From assembly GCF_047663525.1 (NCBI RefSeq), contig NC_092591.1:26321001-26385000 (forward strand): a stretch of 64,000 nt of DNA, given 5' to 3'. The stretch is from Anas platyrhynchos (Eukaryota; Chordata; Aves; Anseriformes; Anatidae). Made by a program: the position numbers and the translations under genes. Positions 37,001 through 51,212 of the stretch are shown here, in pieces (position 1 is the first letter of the stretch; every line of letters begins with the position of its first letter). The notes beneath the pieces were generated by a model. That model was given only the letters and a program-made list of their open reading frames with translations, was not told where the DNA came from and ran no database searches.

Positions 37001-40000
37001 AAAATCAATACTAGACAAAGGTATGTTTTTCACAGTAAATGTTTGATGCAGGAAGTCATCTGTAACGGGAATGGTATTTTGGATAAGGATTAAGTGTTCC
37101 TACAATTTTTCAGTTGGAAATACAAATTCTTGTGAATTGTTTTTAAATAAGCATACTGCTAGTGCAATCGTGTTTGCAGTATGGAATCTTATCTGGTGAA
37201 GTTGATTCAGCTAGAGATCAACTAGATTCAAATAGGACTTTGTAAACTATTTTCTTGTACCAGACAACACAAAGCAATCAGTTTACAGAGAGATTTAGAT
37301 TAAAATCCATGGAGAATTCTACTCATTTTTTCCAGAATATTAAAATATTAATAATAATAATTTACTTTAACTCTGGTTTTAAATTTCACTGCAGGTTTAC
37401 AATCATTTTATAACTTCAATTTTATATGTATTTAACTACCTGTATAAACCTCTATCCCTATATACCTCTTTCACTCTAGCTCTACAAGTAGAATTCAGCT
37501 AGAGAAAAAACAATAAATGCAGCTTAATAGCTTGCTGAATCATTAATCACCATGTCAATATACCGAGATCCCTGGAAATAACCCACTGTGCAAGAAAATC
37601 TAGGTTTTCATAACTTCATAAATAAATCCAAATGGAATTTAAGCTTCTGCTTCATTGTACCTTTTCTCTGTGAGACACAGCTTCTAAACATGTGTACTTT
37701 CCTACTTCTACTAAAAATAGAATATCATTTATAAAAGCCAAGTGTGAATCAAAAATTTATTGCTTTTCAATGTACATAAATCCAGACGTACATAAATGAA
37801 TCCAATCATTGTTCTAAGGATTTTACCTATGTTACCTTTAAGATGACATACAAAGAAACAGCATTTCTCAGGCTCAAAGCAAATGCTTATTCTTGCATAG
37901 AATTGACCTATAATAAACCAACCATCATGTTTTCTGCCCTGCATCCCCTATGTTAATACCACTATTCAATAGGAGTTTCCAGACACGGATCACTTCTAAA
38001 GAAGCAGTTCTGTTGCCTAAAGACCAGGTTTCAGATCTGGAATCACAGCATACCTCTTATTGCCACATGATAACATTTCCATAATTAGATGAATCAGTTG
38101 GGCTGCCCAAAGAAAGTTCACCTTTTGGTTTCCAAGGGAGAAGTGAAAACAGCATGACTGAAACTCGCCCAGTTCGGAAGATACCCTCATTTGACTTCGT
38201 CACCCAGAGTTTAGTGGGACTTCTCCACAACACAACAACCAACCTGTTGCTACAACTACAAAGTTCACCTGAACATGAATCATCAGGGCATGTTCATTCT
38301 GCTCTGTCAAATTTCAAGCTCATATACCTGGTGATGTACAAGAATGATTATTATGAAAGATATGCAATTCCCCTTATAAAAAAAGGAGTGCTTGGGTGCT
38401 CCTGTACTTAACATTCAATTTGCTCCTATTGCCAAATACAGAGGCAGAAATGATAAATACCAGAGAGGAACCACAACAGGTCACTACGTTAATCACAAGT
38501 TTTTTTTGTTTCGTTTTTTAAATTCAGCCTTATAGCCAGAGGCCAACAACAGTAAGGGGAGGCACCACCAGAAAGTATTGGACTTAGGCAGAAAATGACA
38601 GGGAGAGGTTGTCAAAATGCCTGATAGTCAGATTTCTAAGTCTGTTCAGTTTTTGCTGCTACATTCTTCTCACCAGGAAATGCAAAATCAGATTGGGTAA
38701 CTAAAATGAAAGTGGAAGCAAACATTCCTACTACTTGAAGTAGCATTTCTAGAATCTCTGACACTCGTGTCAAATACGCCTTCAACTATTCTGTATGTGT
38801 GTGAAGCTGAATGCATTAAATGCCCCTTTATTTCTCTTTTAGCCACAAATAGAAAGTATCCAACTGTTCTGAAGAACTTCAAGGAGAAAAGATAAGACTC
38901 TTCAGACCTTTCCTCTAAGTTTGAAGCAAATGAGCCTATTCCCCTTCACCTCTCCTGAGAAGCTTAACAGCCTTGCTCTTCTTCTTGATCTAGTGGACAA
39001 AAATTCATGAACTGGATCTATCCTATTTAGCATGGCACAAATATGAGGGGGGATAAATTTCAGCTTACATGTGACTTCAGAGAAGAGATTCACTCAGTCC
39101 ACCTGTTGAGATATTGAAGGACCCTCAGAAATTAACAGAGGAGAGATGAATGCACTGCTGATTGTGACAGCCACGCACCTCTAACACTAAAAATAAGTGC
39201 ACTTGCAAGACTACCTGTTAGTACTTTAGCTTCTTTCTATACTAAGACAGGGTCTGAATGTCAGGAGAGGTATCCTGTGACTAAACCAAGCAATGACCAT
39301 GTTACACCGTTGTAGGTGATTTTCAGTGCATCCATCAAAGATCTTCATCCTTAGGATTTGAGCAATACTCAAAGGAAATGACAGCACAGTTCTAAAGACT
39401 ACACAGATGTTGCAAAGACAGACATTTGTCCAACATTGAGTAACAGGGCAATGTTTAGTTATCATGGATATGTAAACTTGGACTATCATCAGAAGACAGA
39501 AAATAGAAAGATGGAAAAGGCTGGGAGCAAATAGACAAACACATCTGACGGCTCTGCTGAGTGGTAGGACAAGAGTTGGTAGGAGGAAGAATTGATGAAC
39601 TGTCACAGTATGACAAATAAGACCTCTGTTGGATGTATTGATTCTGAACAGAGAATGACTCATGGATCTACTCAATTTTCGCTTCATTTAAAGACAGTAA
39701 AGTAGTTGAACAAATCACAGATGCTGCCAAATGAGTCAAAGAAGAAAGAACATTCTTTTCCATGCATGACTTGATTTGGGGCAAATTTATTAATAAACGC
39801 CTGTTTTGCAGGACAGCTCATACAGTGGAGCTCAAGTTTTGTATCAAGTATCAGTGTCTCACTAATTATGCAGTTGATCTCATATACATGTAGCATGGCT
39901 AAGAACGGACTTGAAGACTAGGAAAAATCACCTCATGAAAACATGAGTAATTAATTTTTTGTCAACTATATATATGTATGTGTGTACAGGTGTTACTTTC

Positions 40001-43000
40001 TTTCTGTGTTTTTTAGCCTCAAAGTATTTTTTACTAAGTCAAGACGTCAGAGTGAAAGTTTTCTTTATTGTTTCCCCCAAATACCATATGCTCCAATACA
40101 TTTTTTTTCTTTTTTAATTTCAGAGGATTTATTGGTGCAGGAGACCTCAAAAAAACAAAATTATACTTCAAAATTGATTGGGGTTACTAATCCAAGACAG
40201 TGATGGGTTATCGTGGCTGGTTCTTCCTCCCACCTTATCCCCTCGTTTTTAAATTCCTTCATTTGAAGAGCTATTCCCTTTGTCTTGATATTTGGAGAAC
40301 GAATCTTGACACTGGGAATAAAGTTCATATCAAAAAATGGTTCCAAGCTGAATTACAATGAATGATACTTCAAAGTTCTTCAATTCTGTGGCTGCTGTTA
40401 GGCTTTCTTTCAAAAACATACTAAGACCAGTCATCATTTCCTTGTAGACTACTATCCTATATCCTGTTCTTCTCCCCTGTCCTGATGAAAGTCTTCTCAC
40501 TGTCAGCTTTCCCTTCAAAGCTGCGACTTCTCGCTATCCTCTTCCATACTACTAAAGCAGTCAGGGAGTCCAGGAATATCTAGCACAGAACCACTAGAAC
40601 AGGTAAAATTATAGTATTAGTTTTAAACTCTGAATTTCCTTGATAAAAATTAGAAAAATATTTAATATGAAAAAAAAAATCAGCAATAACCTGTGTTTGC
40701 TATGCCACTTGTTACCACGCAGTTCATTCAAACAGCCCTTTGGAGGGCTGGTTACTCAGAGAGCAACCTCCATTCAACAAGTTTGCTGTTTTTCCCCCTG
40801 GAAGAAAGAGGAAGTATCTACCAGGCATGTCCTATCCCCGCTGCTTATCTCAGCACCCCAGCTATAGCAACAACCCCAGCCTGCCCTTTTGAGCAGGAGG
40901 GCAGCTTTGGTGGCTCAGCTGGGTGACGGCTGCTGCAGGCGGAAGGAGGTGATGCAGGGCGGCTGCCAGCTGCTGCCACCGGGCTGGGATGGGAGGGGAA
41001 CTGCAAGGCTCTGGCTTTGTCAGCTGTTGTACAGGCCCACTAAAATTTGCATGGGAATTATATGAACTTGTGTAGTCCAGTTATAGAAACGCTGGTTAAG
41101 TTTGGAAGTAACCGCTTTGAACTCTCCGCCAAGAGTGAAAACTATTTCTTTGTGCAGTATCTGCCTTAACAAATTCAGTCTGGAAGTATTTTACCAACCT
41201 TTTAGATGTCTGAGTTTAATACAGAGATTAGGGAGTGAAAAGTTAAGGCTGTGCTGGCCCCAACTGCTGAACTGTTTGAAGAAGGGAACTGTGAGTTTGC
41301 TTTGATCTGTCCCAACACACATTTGAGATATATATACTCAGCTATGTCTAAGACCAGCTGGGTACAGCTATGAAAGGAGCTGGCTGCATACCTCATTTAC
41401 AATAGAGCAATCTCAATGTATATTTAAAATAGTGAAGTGCTCTCCAAATCATGCTTGCCGATCATGCTCCCCCTGCCCGTCTCGCTCTCACCCCTGCCCT
41501 GGCCTTTACAATCTAGGGGTAGCTGGGAAGAGCTCAGAGGTCCCTGACCCCTCTCCCACATCCCAAGAGGGATGCTTCAGAGCCTAGATATCCCGCTTGC
41601 ACTTAGAATCCCCTTGCTTCCAAGGAATACTTCTACCGAAAACAGTGATAAACAGGAAAAAATGCATCCGAGAGTTATGTAACAGTTTGTGTTTCAGAAG
41701 ACAACCGGACGGCCAGCGCTTGGAAATTCCCTCTCTTGACCTTTATAAGGTGAAAGGCAGGAACACCACAGGGAGTCAGGGCAGCAGGGAACAGGGAGTT
41801 CCAAATGTCATTGTGTAGCTGCAGATTGATGTAATTACATACACCTGGAGGAGAGGATTAACTCTAAGTCACGACACAGCCAGAATGAACTTTGCTTAGT
41901 CAAACTGCGAGGATAGCTCAGTTTATAAACCACCAGCTTTGCAGTACAAATTGTGACTGACTCATCAAGGCAAATACACATCAGGTACAGTCTTAAATAG
42001 GAACAGAATGTAATGCCCAAAAAAGACACATGACAACTATTTTACACTTTACAGGAGTCTGTTTCTATCGTTTGGATTATATAGCAAAAATAATTTCAAT
42101 TCCGTGGTATCTTTTAATTAGGAATTAATTATAATGTCTAATTTAAAATGACACACTAAGTTGCATAGTGTCGAAAAGAGGTACTTGCTAATACCCATTG
42201 CTGCAGCTTTACAGCGACCGCCTTCTAAAGCGATGCTCTCACCACTCCCTAGCCCTCAAAAATGCTTGTTCCCATCCTTATGCTACCTCCTCTTTTGTCA
42301 GTAATTGATGCAGCCGCTTGGTGATTTGTACCAGGAAACAGCCCTAGTTTAAAATCAACCTGGCAAAAAAGTGGATTGTAATTACAAAGTGACTGTGTCA
42401 TATAATAGAGAAATTACCACAGAATATTCCTGTAAATCTGCCAAGTCAATAAGATTCATGATGATCTGCTAAGTAAGTGCTGGCTGTAAAGACTAAAGGT
42501 GCCTGGGGCTACTGGAAATCACATATCTAGTTTTCCAGAATGTCAGAATACTTTGGGGATTACACAAGTAAAAGTCATTCCTTTAACTTCTGCTTTTTTT
42601 CCTTTTCTTCTCATCCCATAAGGTACTTGTGCCTTGCCCCTCCACCCAGCCACTTTCCAAGACACCTACAGAATGCCTAGAGGGAATTACAAATATTAAG
42701 CTGTTTGAAAAAGAAAGTAGTATTTTATCAATGTTCTATGGTATTTTTGTTAAATGTAAATAAAAATGAGACTGCATTAAAATTGCCACAAATCTTATGC
42801 CACCTCCTGTGTTTAACTATGACTTTTATTCTGATATTTACTCTAAATTGTATAAGAGGTGGTCCAACAAGCTAATGATTGCAGCTTTTGACACAGGTTC
42901 TTGGAAATACACTCTAGTATTATTTCTCAAGAAGAGCAGACTAGGTCACTGAAGAATCACAACACGCCCCTCTTCTAAATTGGCCAGTCATACTACCCTA

Positions 43001-46000
43001 GCAAGCCACCCTGACCTTCACTGTTAACTTTCTCTATCCTTCAGACTCTGCCTCCAGCTTCTCTGGCATTTATTTCTCCTCTTTGTCCTCTCAGTTCTGC
43101 ATTTTGTGCCCTGGACCTGCCACTTCCCATTCAGCTGCCTCTGCTGCAGGGACAGCGGCCTCCAGAGACAAAGCGCTTTATGGCAGAATTAGATCTCAAA
43201 GCTCAGGCTACAGCCTGCAGAGATCAGCAGACAGATGGGGGCTGCTCCCCCAGCACCAACACTGATCAGGAAAGCTACACCAGCAGAGATTCCTGTGGCC
43301 TTCACTTCCATCCTCTGGAGGAAAAGTTTGGAGACAGAAGAAAGGCTTGCTGTGTTTTGCATCACTGTTTCTGTTTCCTTTTATTTTGCTTAGCTGTGTC
43401 TTGAAAAAAATAAATAAACCAGAATACATGCTTCTTGTCCAAAGCACCTAAAATAAAAATAAAGGCACAATCCTTTCCTGACATGCTACAGTGCAAGAAT
43501 TCAGGCTCATGAAGAAAGAAAATACTCCTAATTAGCATCCTACATACTCTCACATTTAAACTGTTCCACAGTTCAAGTGGATAAGTGCAATGTTCCACAT
43601 TCAAGTGGATAAAACAGTAAACTCAGCAGTTAATAGAATAATCACACATAAAGACATCTACCATTAAAAAAAAAAAAGTATCTCAATGAATACCGGGGCT
43701 CAATAGAAGAAAAAAGTATCTAGTAGTTCATATGTCTAGAAGAGTATTTCTTTAGGATGGTTGGAGCAGCAAAGAAGCTATTTTGTCACGTAGAGCATGA
43801 ATATACACTTCCTATAAAAAATAAATTCTATCCAGCCAGTAAATATCTACAGATAAAAGGCACAGAAAAACTAATGGGCATTTTCATCCTCCCTCTTGTA
43901 ATGACTTCACACTCTCAAAAACAGGACTGAGGCAACAAGAGCAGCAAAAGACTACTTGGCAGAAACTCCAGAAGATTAACATTTTGTGCGCATGATGATG
44001 CAAAAACAATTAAAGCACCATAGCTTGTAGAACAAGTAAATTTTAGTTAAGAGATTCTTTCTCAGGAGGTAAGATGGGATGAGCCCAAGTTAGTGTTCTG
44101 TCGTGTAGGAAGGGAAAGCAGACATCTTTATCTGTAAATACCTAGGATTCATGAAAGATCCAACTTGCATCTATATGGAATCATCTAAATGGAAGCTGAT
44201 GCTGCCATACTGTCCTTCTGGAGCTGCTCGGCATCATAGACCCTAAAATCCTACCAGTAAATACAGCAGAATCTAAAAAGCAATTCAAAGGCAGCTTGTG
44301 CTGTTCAACATGCTAATATCTCCTAGTAAGATTTCTGACCAGAAAACAGAAGTAATTATCCCACAGAACTGGGCTTGCTCTTTGCTCCATTGCCTCCAAT
44401 GTTTAGTGAACATTCAAGACCCCGATCAGAGCTCGCACACTGGGACAGGTATGTACTGGTGCAGGACATCAAGAAAACAACACTTTGTTTCTCTTCTCTC
44501 TTCGGCAGCATGAATCTGTCTTCATAGGTCTTAAAATATTGTGCCGCTGCATGCTGCCTGGGATTCTTCTCAGATAATCGACACTTCCTCCATGATCCCA
44601 TGCAAACAACTTGTGAACTTCCTTTTCTACTTTCATTCTAAGGAAAGTACCCTCTTCGTGAGCCAGTATCTTATGAAAGTTCGTTGCAGCTCTTAAACAT
44701 CTTTCAGCAGGTTTACCTCAGCTCCTTAGCTCAGCTGCTTTTATCTGCATATATGAAAGGATATCCTGCCTCTTCAGAATAGTTTTAAAGTAGTTCTAAG
44801 AACAAAAATGTATTTCTTGTAATTACTAGAAGTAAATTACTTCCTTTTTTTAATCAAGCTCATTTATAACTTAGTTTTAATTTCAAGAGCTTGAAAGTTT
44901 AAAGACTGGCTTTGGAAGACATGTGAGGAGCTACTTTGTTATTCCTAATTTAAAATAAATATTTCATTGGAAATACAACAACAAAACATTAAGCCATTTC
45001 TTAGTGAAATGCCAAAAAGGACTGCCAAGAATTCTCAAAGATTGAGAAAAGTATTCTCAAAGGTACTGGCAAAGAAGCAGGATTATTCTTCTAAAAAATC
45101 ACCAAGTGGAAAGAACTAAAGCCAGCCTGAGTTGCCCTTGTAAGAACAGAACTCAAATGATTAAGACAATAAGAAGTGAAATAAAGTTTAAACTTAGAAA
45201 GGATGCAGTCTGAACTAGGGGGTTATCTCAAGAGAAAGGCTTACCAGCATTAACTGCATTAGACTGTATCTTCTATACAGTAGGTTTATTCTGTTCTCCA
45301 TTGTTATGAAAACAGAGAAACACACAACATATATCCTAGTAAAGTTACTATCAATAACTTATCTCTAACTATGAGCACTGCGTACAAGGGAAATTTATGT
45401 ATCGTTTTATATGACTAATACAGTTAAGTATGTAAGAACCACCATCTTTCCACTGATCATTTTCATTTGTAAAGTTTAGATAAGTCTTTGGACTTATTGT
45501 AACATGCTACAAAAATGTTTGACCAATCTCTCAAGAGGATAAGTAATAATGAGTCACTAATTGTTCCACCATCAGCCTAAGCATACACAAAACTCTTAAT
45601 TAATATTTAACCAGCACTTACATTTTCACACTGCGACTTTCTGGGTTTTATGTGGGAAACATTGAGTCCATCAATAACAATATCAAATGGAAGTCGATTT
45701 TCCACAAATGTTTGAAAGGCTTCAAATTCCTGAAATAAAGAAAGAAAGAAATTGAAAGGGTATGGGGAAGAATATGTTTAGTTTAGCACAAAGTTTTAAT
45801 TCCGTTTTTATTAAAAACAAACAAAACAAAACACTACATCTCTCATTTTTCCTTTGTTGATTACAATTCACATCTTTACTTCCATATTTGCTAAAACAAA
45901 CATATGCACAAAATTGTACCTTCTTTAGCTATAAATGTTGTAGTGGATGCTTTCAACATAATTTTAAGTTACATTAGTGCTGAAAACCAAAACTTGCAGT

Positions 46001-49000
46001 CATCTAGATTTAAAAAAAAATATAATTATAACCAAACCAAACATTTTTGTAAAGATACATGTCTATAGTCATTGTTATGGAACAGCTGGGGAGCAAAGCA
46101 ATACTGCTGGGGTATGACACTATTGCTAATATTTCCAAAATGAGAGCATCATGCTTAGTTTCTCTGTAAGAATTCTGAAATCCTTGAATGCCAGTCTTTG
46201 GATAATAGAATCTATGTTTAAATAAGCATTCATTTACTAACACAGCCCTCCATTTGTGAGAAATGCACAGCCTTAAGCCCAGCAGAACAATGAACTTCTT
46301 ACTAGGTCAGAAACATAACGCAGTGATTGAGCAAACAAAGAGCATCCATCCTTTTTTTTTTCCTAACAGAAGGAAAACCACAATTGCTTTAGCCCTGAGA
46401 GCCCAAAGGAGAACAGAATACAAAGTCTTAATCAAGTCTTCAGGAATTCCTATTTTGATTTTTGAGTAAAGATCTAGTGTTTTCACCAGATGCTTGTATT
46501 AGATTTCTACTTCCTGCTGATATTGTGCCAAGTGGTGTGCAGTGACCTTGTTTCATAATAGACCCTTCTACTAACAGGTAAAACTTATTTATCAGGTAAC
46601 GGAGGTTTCACAGCCCCAGGTGCTCAGTGACTGTCACAACCATCACAAATTTCATCCCTTGGGCTTAAAATTCCAGAACCACTCTTCTAATCTTACTTTC
46701 TCCCATTTATCCATGTAGCAATAAGTAAAACGAAAGAATTACAAGCCCCACACCAAACCAAAAACCTTTATAGCATTTATAGCAACTCTTCCTCAAAGAA
46801 AGAAATGAAATAATTTATTTGCTCAGAAGATATACTGCTGTCAGGCAGTACCAAATGATCACCGACTTCAAATCTAGTCAGGATGCTTATGACAAATTAC
46901 ACTAGAACAAGGGTTACTTGTATGCAGAGTACAAGCAAACCAAGGAAGATAAGAGTGCATCATTCAGGTGTTAAAATTGCAGTTACCAGCAGAGGCAGTG
47001 GGGACAAGAGAAGCAACTCCAGAAAATGAGGATTCCTGGCTGTCAGGCTCATTGGACTCCCCTGTGGTTCACCATCAGGTGAGCCACTGCTGTAATGCTG
47101 GAGGGCTGGCTGAAAGGAGGGGAAGGCAAGAAGGAGGAAAACATATGCAGGGCAAATGAAGGTAAAATAGGAAAGTTTTGAGATAAAAAAAATCAGTAAA
47201 AATGGAAAAGACAAAGTGGAAGCAGATGAAAACATGTGGTAAATACTCCAGTAGAGCGCTATTTTCCCAACGCCAACATTATTTGACACAACACTGATTA
47301 CAGTCGAGTACACATTTTTAGAAAACACGGTGTACATACAGCTTTGTCTTCAAGGGCTCGGTGCAATACAGAACAAACACTTTGTGAAGAATCCTTAAAG
47401 AGGCATTTTATTTCAAGTGCCAATAGTTATGGAGCAGTTCCTTGAGGGCATGGGTTTTCCCTGCCGGGCAGAGTGCCCTTCCAAGGAGACACTGCAGCAC
47501 AAGCTGGGTGGGCAGCAGAGGAGGCGGGCAGGGGGTGCTCCCCTCAGTGCTTCGCTCCCTCTCCTCTCCCAGCAGGAGCTGCCAAGAGGGGCCTGCTGAG
47601 CAGGACAGGCTCAGTGCCTCTCAGCAGCCAGCTCCTGGCTCTCTCTGGTTTACTTTTTGAGCAGGGGAGAAGCTGCAGGCCTTACAGGGCTACCTCGCCC
47701 CCCACCTTGCCTTGCCATCTGCTCCTGGCCACATTTCCAGGCCCAGCCCCAGCTGAGGCCTGTCAGCGAGCGCTCAGCGGCTCTTCTGCCTCACTACCAG
47801 GAAACACCGCAATACAGCAGGGAGAGAAAGAGAAAACACTCCCAATACCAGTAAACGATGCGATTCTGGAGGAGGAGAAGGCTTGCTGCCACAGGAGACT
47901 GCTTTCCACACAGGGGGAGATGAGGAGTTAATGGCCATTTGTCTTTTGCACTTACTCTGCTAGGTTTAATTTATGTCATCAAATTCAGAGGACTCCTTAG
48001 TGACAAGCCGTAGAGAGATTAAAAATCCCCAAGGATCTCTTCATTTTCTCCTCTCCACCCATGTTTCCCCAGCAACACACAAGACTGCTCCTTTCCTTTT
48101 CCAGAAAAACAAAACAAAGCAAGAAAAATACCACACACAACACACCTGAAAGAACCACAGAAGATCCAGGTCTCCTTCCCTGAGCTTTTGAGATGTCAAA
48201 TTCACCATCCTCTTCAGACACAGGGAAGGAAAAGGGCAAACCCTGGGAGGAAGCAGCAGGCTATGCCATCCAGATGCAGTATAAAGAGTTATCCATTCAT
48301 ACACACTGACTTACGCTAGAGGAGAGAAAGTATACAGCTTGAAGGATGCTAGTCTTTCAAAGATCAGGATTTGTCTGTATTTTATCCAAATCTTACAGCT
48401 ACTGTAATAAAGAGATGATTCATCAACAATTCTCTAAAGATAATCCCCTCACTAGCCATCTGGACAAAGAAATTGAAAACCTTCCTTATAAAAAGTAATT
48501 AAGCAGAGCACAGCTGCAGCCAGGACACAACTGATCAGGGGAAGCCAGACCCCAAAATCGCCCATGTGGTACACCAGTGATGTGAAGGTTGATTTAGGCA
48601 AAAAGAATCCGAACAGGCTTCCCCTTCCAAACTGAGAACACACTGCCTGACCCAAACACACTGGTGTGTTTGCCAGACAGGGAGATAATGGGTACAGGAA
48701 TCCAAAAAGGAACATTTAGATGAAAACTTCCTGCTGAACACAACAGGGAGCACTTCTGATGAACCCTTACAAGATGCCAACAAGTAGCGAGACATCTCTC
48801 TTTACACACAAGAGCACTCAAACACGGCAAACACTACAGCAATCTCTAACTTGTTCCAAATGGGTTTGCCTCAAAAAGATGCTGAGGAGAAGTTTCTCTT
48901 AATGCCAAGGAGCTAGAGAAAAGCGCTGCAATGAACTGTGCAGCAATTCTGCTCTGTTTGCTGCCAGGAGGCTGTGTGCCTGGTGAACGTGCCTCGCTGC

Positions 49001-51181
49001 AACAGGAACATGGGCAGCCTGCAGAAGGGATGTTGCTGTAGTACCCCGTTGTACACTGCGTGCAAAAGAAAAGGGAATTGGGAAAAAAAAAAAAAAAAAA
49101 AAGCCTGATTTCATTCATTGCCTCGCTGGGAAAATAGGGAAATGCCAGCTACGCGATCGTTAGAAGTGATTCACCACCACTTTTACTAAGAGATCTTATG
49201 TTTGCAAATGGACACCACACTGACTAAATCGATTTATTACTAAGAGCCAGCCATAACAAACCCATTATGGAATTTATCCTGACATAAAGAAGTAAAGACA
49301 TTTAAAATATTTTTTTGTTTAACCACTAGCGTGTGGATAGCTGAAGTCTATTCATATCTCAGCCAACGCACGAAGCGATTGCACATTTTTGGTACTCCAC
49401 ACCAGCTGGATATCTCACGCTGTATTTCACCATCGTTTTTTACTGGTATGTACTGGTGTGGCTGCAGAAAGAGGTGTTTCTACCTTCTTCCTTCTCTTAG
49501 CCATTCAGTCCTAGTCTAACCCCACTTCTACCTATACAAACACGTCTGTTGGCACAACAAGGAAGGCTGGAGCGGATTAAGAACAGATCCAACGTGAGCT
49601 GAGCCAATGGAACAGACTCCAGCCTGCACCAGTTCCCCTGGTCAGGTCAGAGCACAGAAATCTGTACTGGCACGATGTGCAGAAAGCACACAGAGAAGGA
49701 ATGAGGCTGGGAGCAGGTGAGACTCCTGGGATCACCGCGTAGTGCTGACTGTTAACTCAGGGGATTGTGAAACTACAGAATTTTGAGAGAGTTTTGGTGA
49801 TCTCTCAACCTGAAGTATTGGGAGTGAAAGTTTAAGATTACTGAAAGGTTAGATCATAGCATTTTTTCTGCTCAAATCTAATTAGGAAATGCACTGGAAA
49901 CTAGAAATAGAAATCATGGCCTTTCTCAAATTCTTCAACAATCCAAAATGTCCCCTAATCTAAATGCCAAAAAACAAAGTGATATAGCATACAAAGGAGA
50001 TACATGAGCAAATCCATACAGGACTTTAAATACAAGAAAGGCCATTATGCTTATGCAAACACATGGAATTTGAAAAAAAAAACTACCAAAAGCTATTAAA
50101 ATCACTGGAGATGCAGCTGGTTGTCACTCCTTCCAAACAAACGAATCTGTGCTCACTTCATAAATAAGGGTGGAGACACGACAAGTTGATTATGAAGTAC
50201 AAATCTATAGTTACCAACATATATATTTGACAGAAGCATTCACCAAATTCTGAGTTTTGTACAACAGCAAAAGCAGTGCTTTCCCTCACCACATTGAATG
50301 GCAATATACTCAAGTGCAAGGAAAGAGTAAACTCGAATGAACAGAATACGATATTTCACTTAAATATCACACAGCCCTACCCTACGAATCAAACAGTGTG
50401 TTTTTCAACACTGAAAGCAGCTTTTAGGGAACTGAAAACATTCACTTTTTATCAGTTTCATAAAACGTAAAGTGATGGGGGCTGCTTTGTTTTTGGCAGT
50501 GTTCTCTGATATCAGAAGAAAAACACAGGAATGAGCATTAGTGTGTGAGAAATAAAATTCAGCTGTCAAACTGAAATCCAGCCAATTTCTTTCAAGGCGC
50601 CTTGTGTTGCAACTAATGGAGCACTCTTAAGTCTGTTTGTTGCTGTGCCTGAAGGGTTTAAATATTTCCCCCACAGTTTCAAAGCCTGGAAATCCCCTTC
50701 AAACCCGTATAAGCAGGAAGGTTTTTCTCAGTATTGTGTATGGTAACACTATGTACTCTGGATTGCATACGATTTGTTTGCCCTCTATTATTATGTCTGC
50801 AATGTTAACAAACAATGCAAGAGTCTCAGGCTGCTGTGTCTGTAACCTCCAGAGAATCTGTCACAAACAAGAAGGCCCTGGGGTGGCAGGCAGAGAGCAG
50901 GCACACTGGCAGTGCCGTTGCAGGACTTGGTGCTGGCTGATGTGAGTCCATCACACCAACAGTGCAGAACTCAGGCCTCAGCAACCCAGGCAGTGCACTT
51001 CTGAGATGTCCTTCCTGAGCACACTTACCATGGAGGGAGGAACGAGAAGTTTGTGACGCTGTCCTCAGTGGAAAAATGCCCTCATCTTTGCCCTGCTACC
51101 TTTGGAGATGAACTTGAATAATGCTGTAACAGGCATTTAAGACAGACAGTGGAACAAAAAAGCCATGCAGTGTGAACTGAC

Positions 51182-51212
<31 letters not shown>

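Larger units (their letters stand above)
22358..45621 (-). other. PRORP: PRORP intron 4 (23.3 kb)
   Basis: The largest intron, with canonical ends. It holds two CR1 fragments (28833-29232, and an old one at about 36690-36890), microsatellites at 22534, 27613 and 36899, two short tandem duplications (27151-27197, 32502-32533), a strong 12-bp hairpin (35108-35136), a GC-rich block at 40915-41040 and a homeodomain-type palindrome cluster at 41829-42387. Otherwise it is AT-rich unique sequence. I find no convincing nested protein gene, and no tRNA B box or other RNA gene. Confidence 0.8.

Noticed and set aside
44500..44510. CTTCGGCAGCA, as found at the start of U6 snRNA
   Set aside because: Flanking bases do not continue as U6 on either side, and there is no upstream U6-type promoter. 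Chance match.
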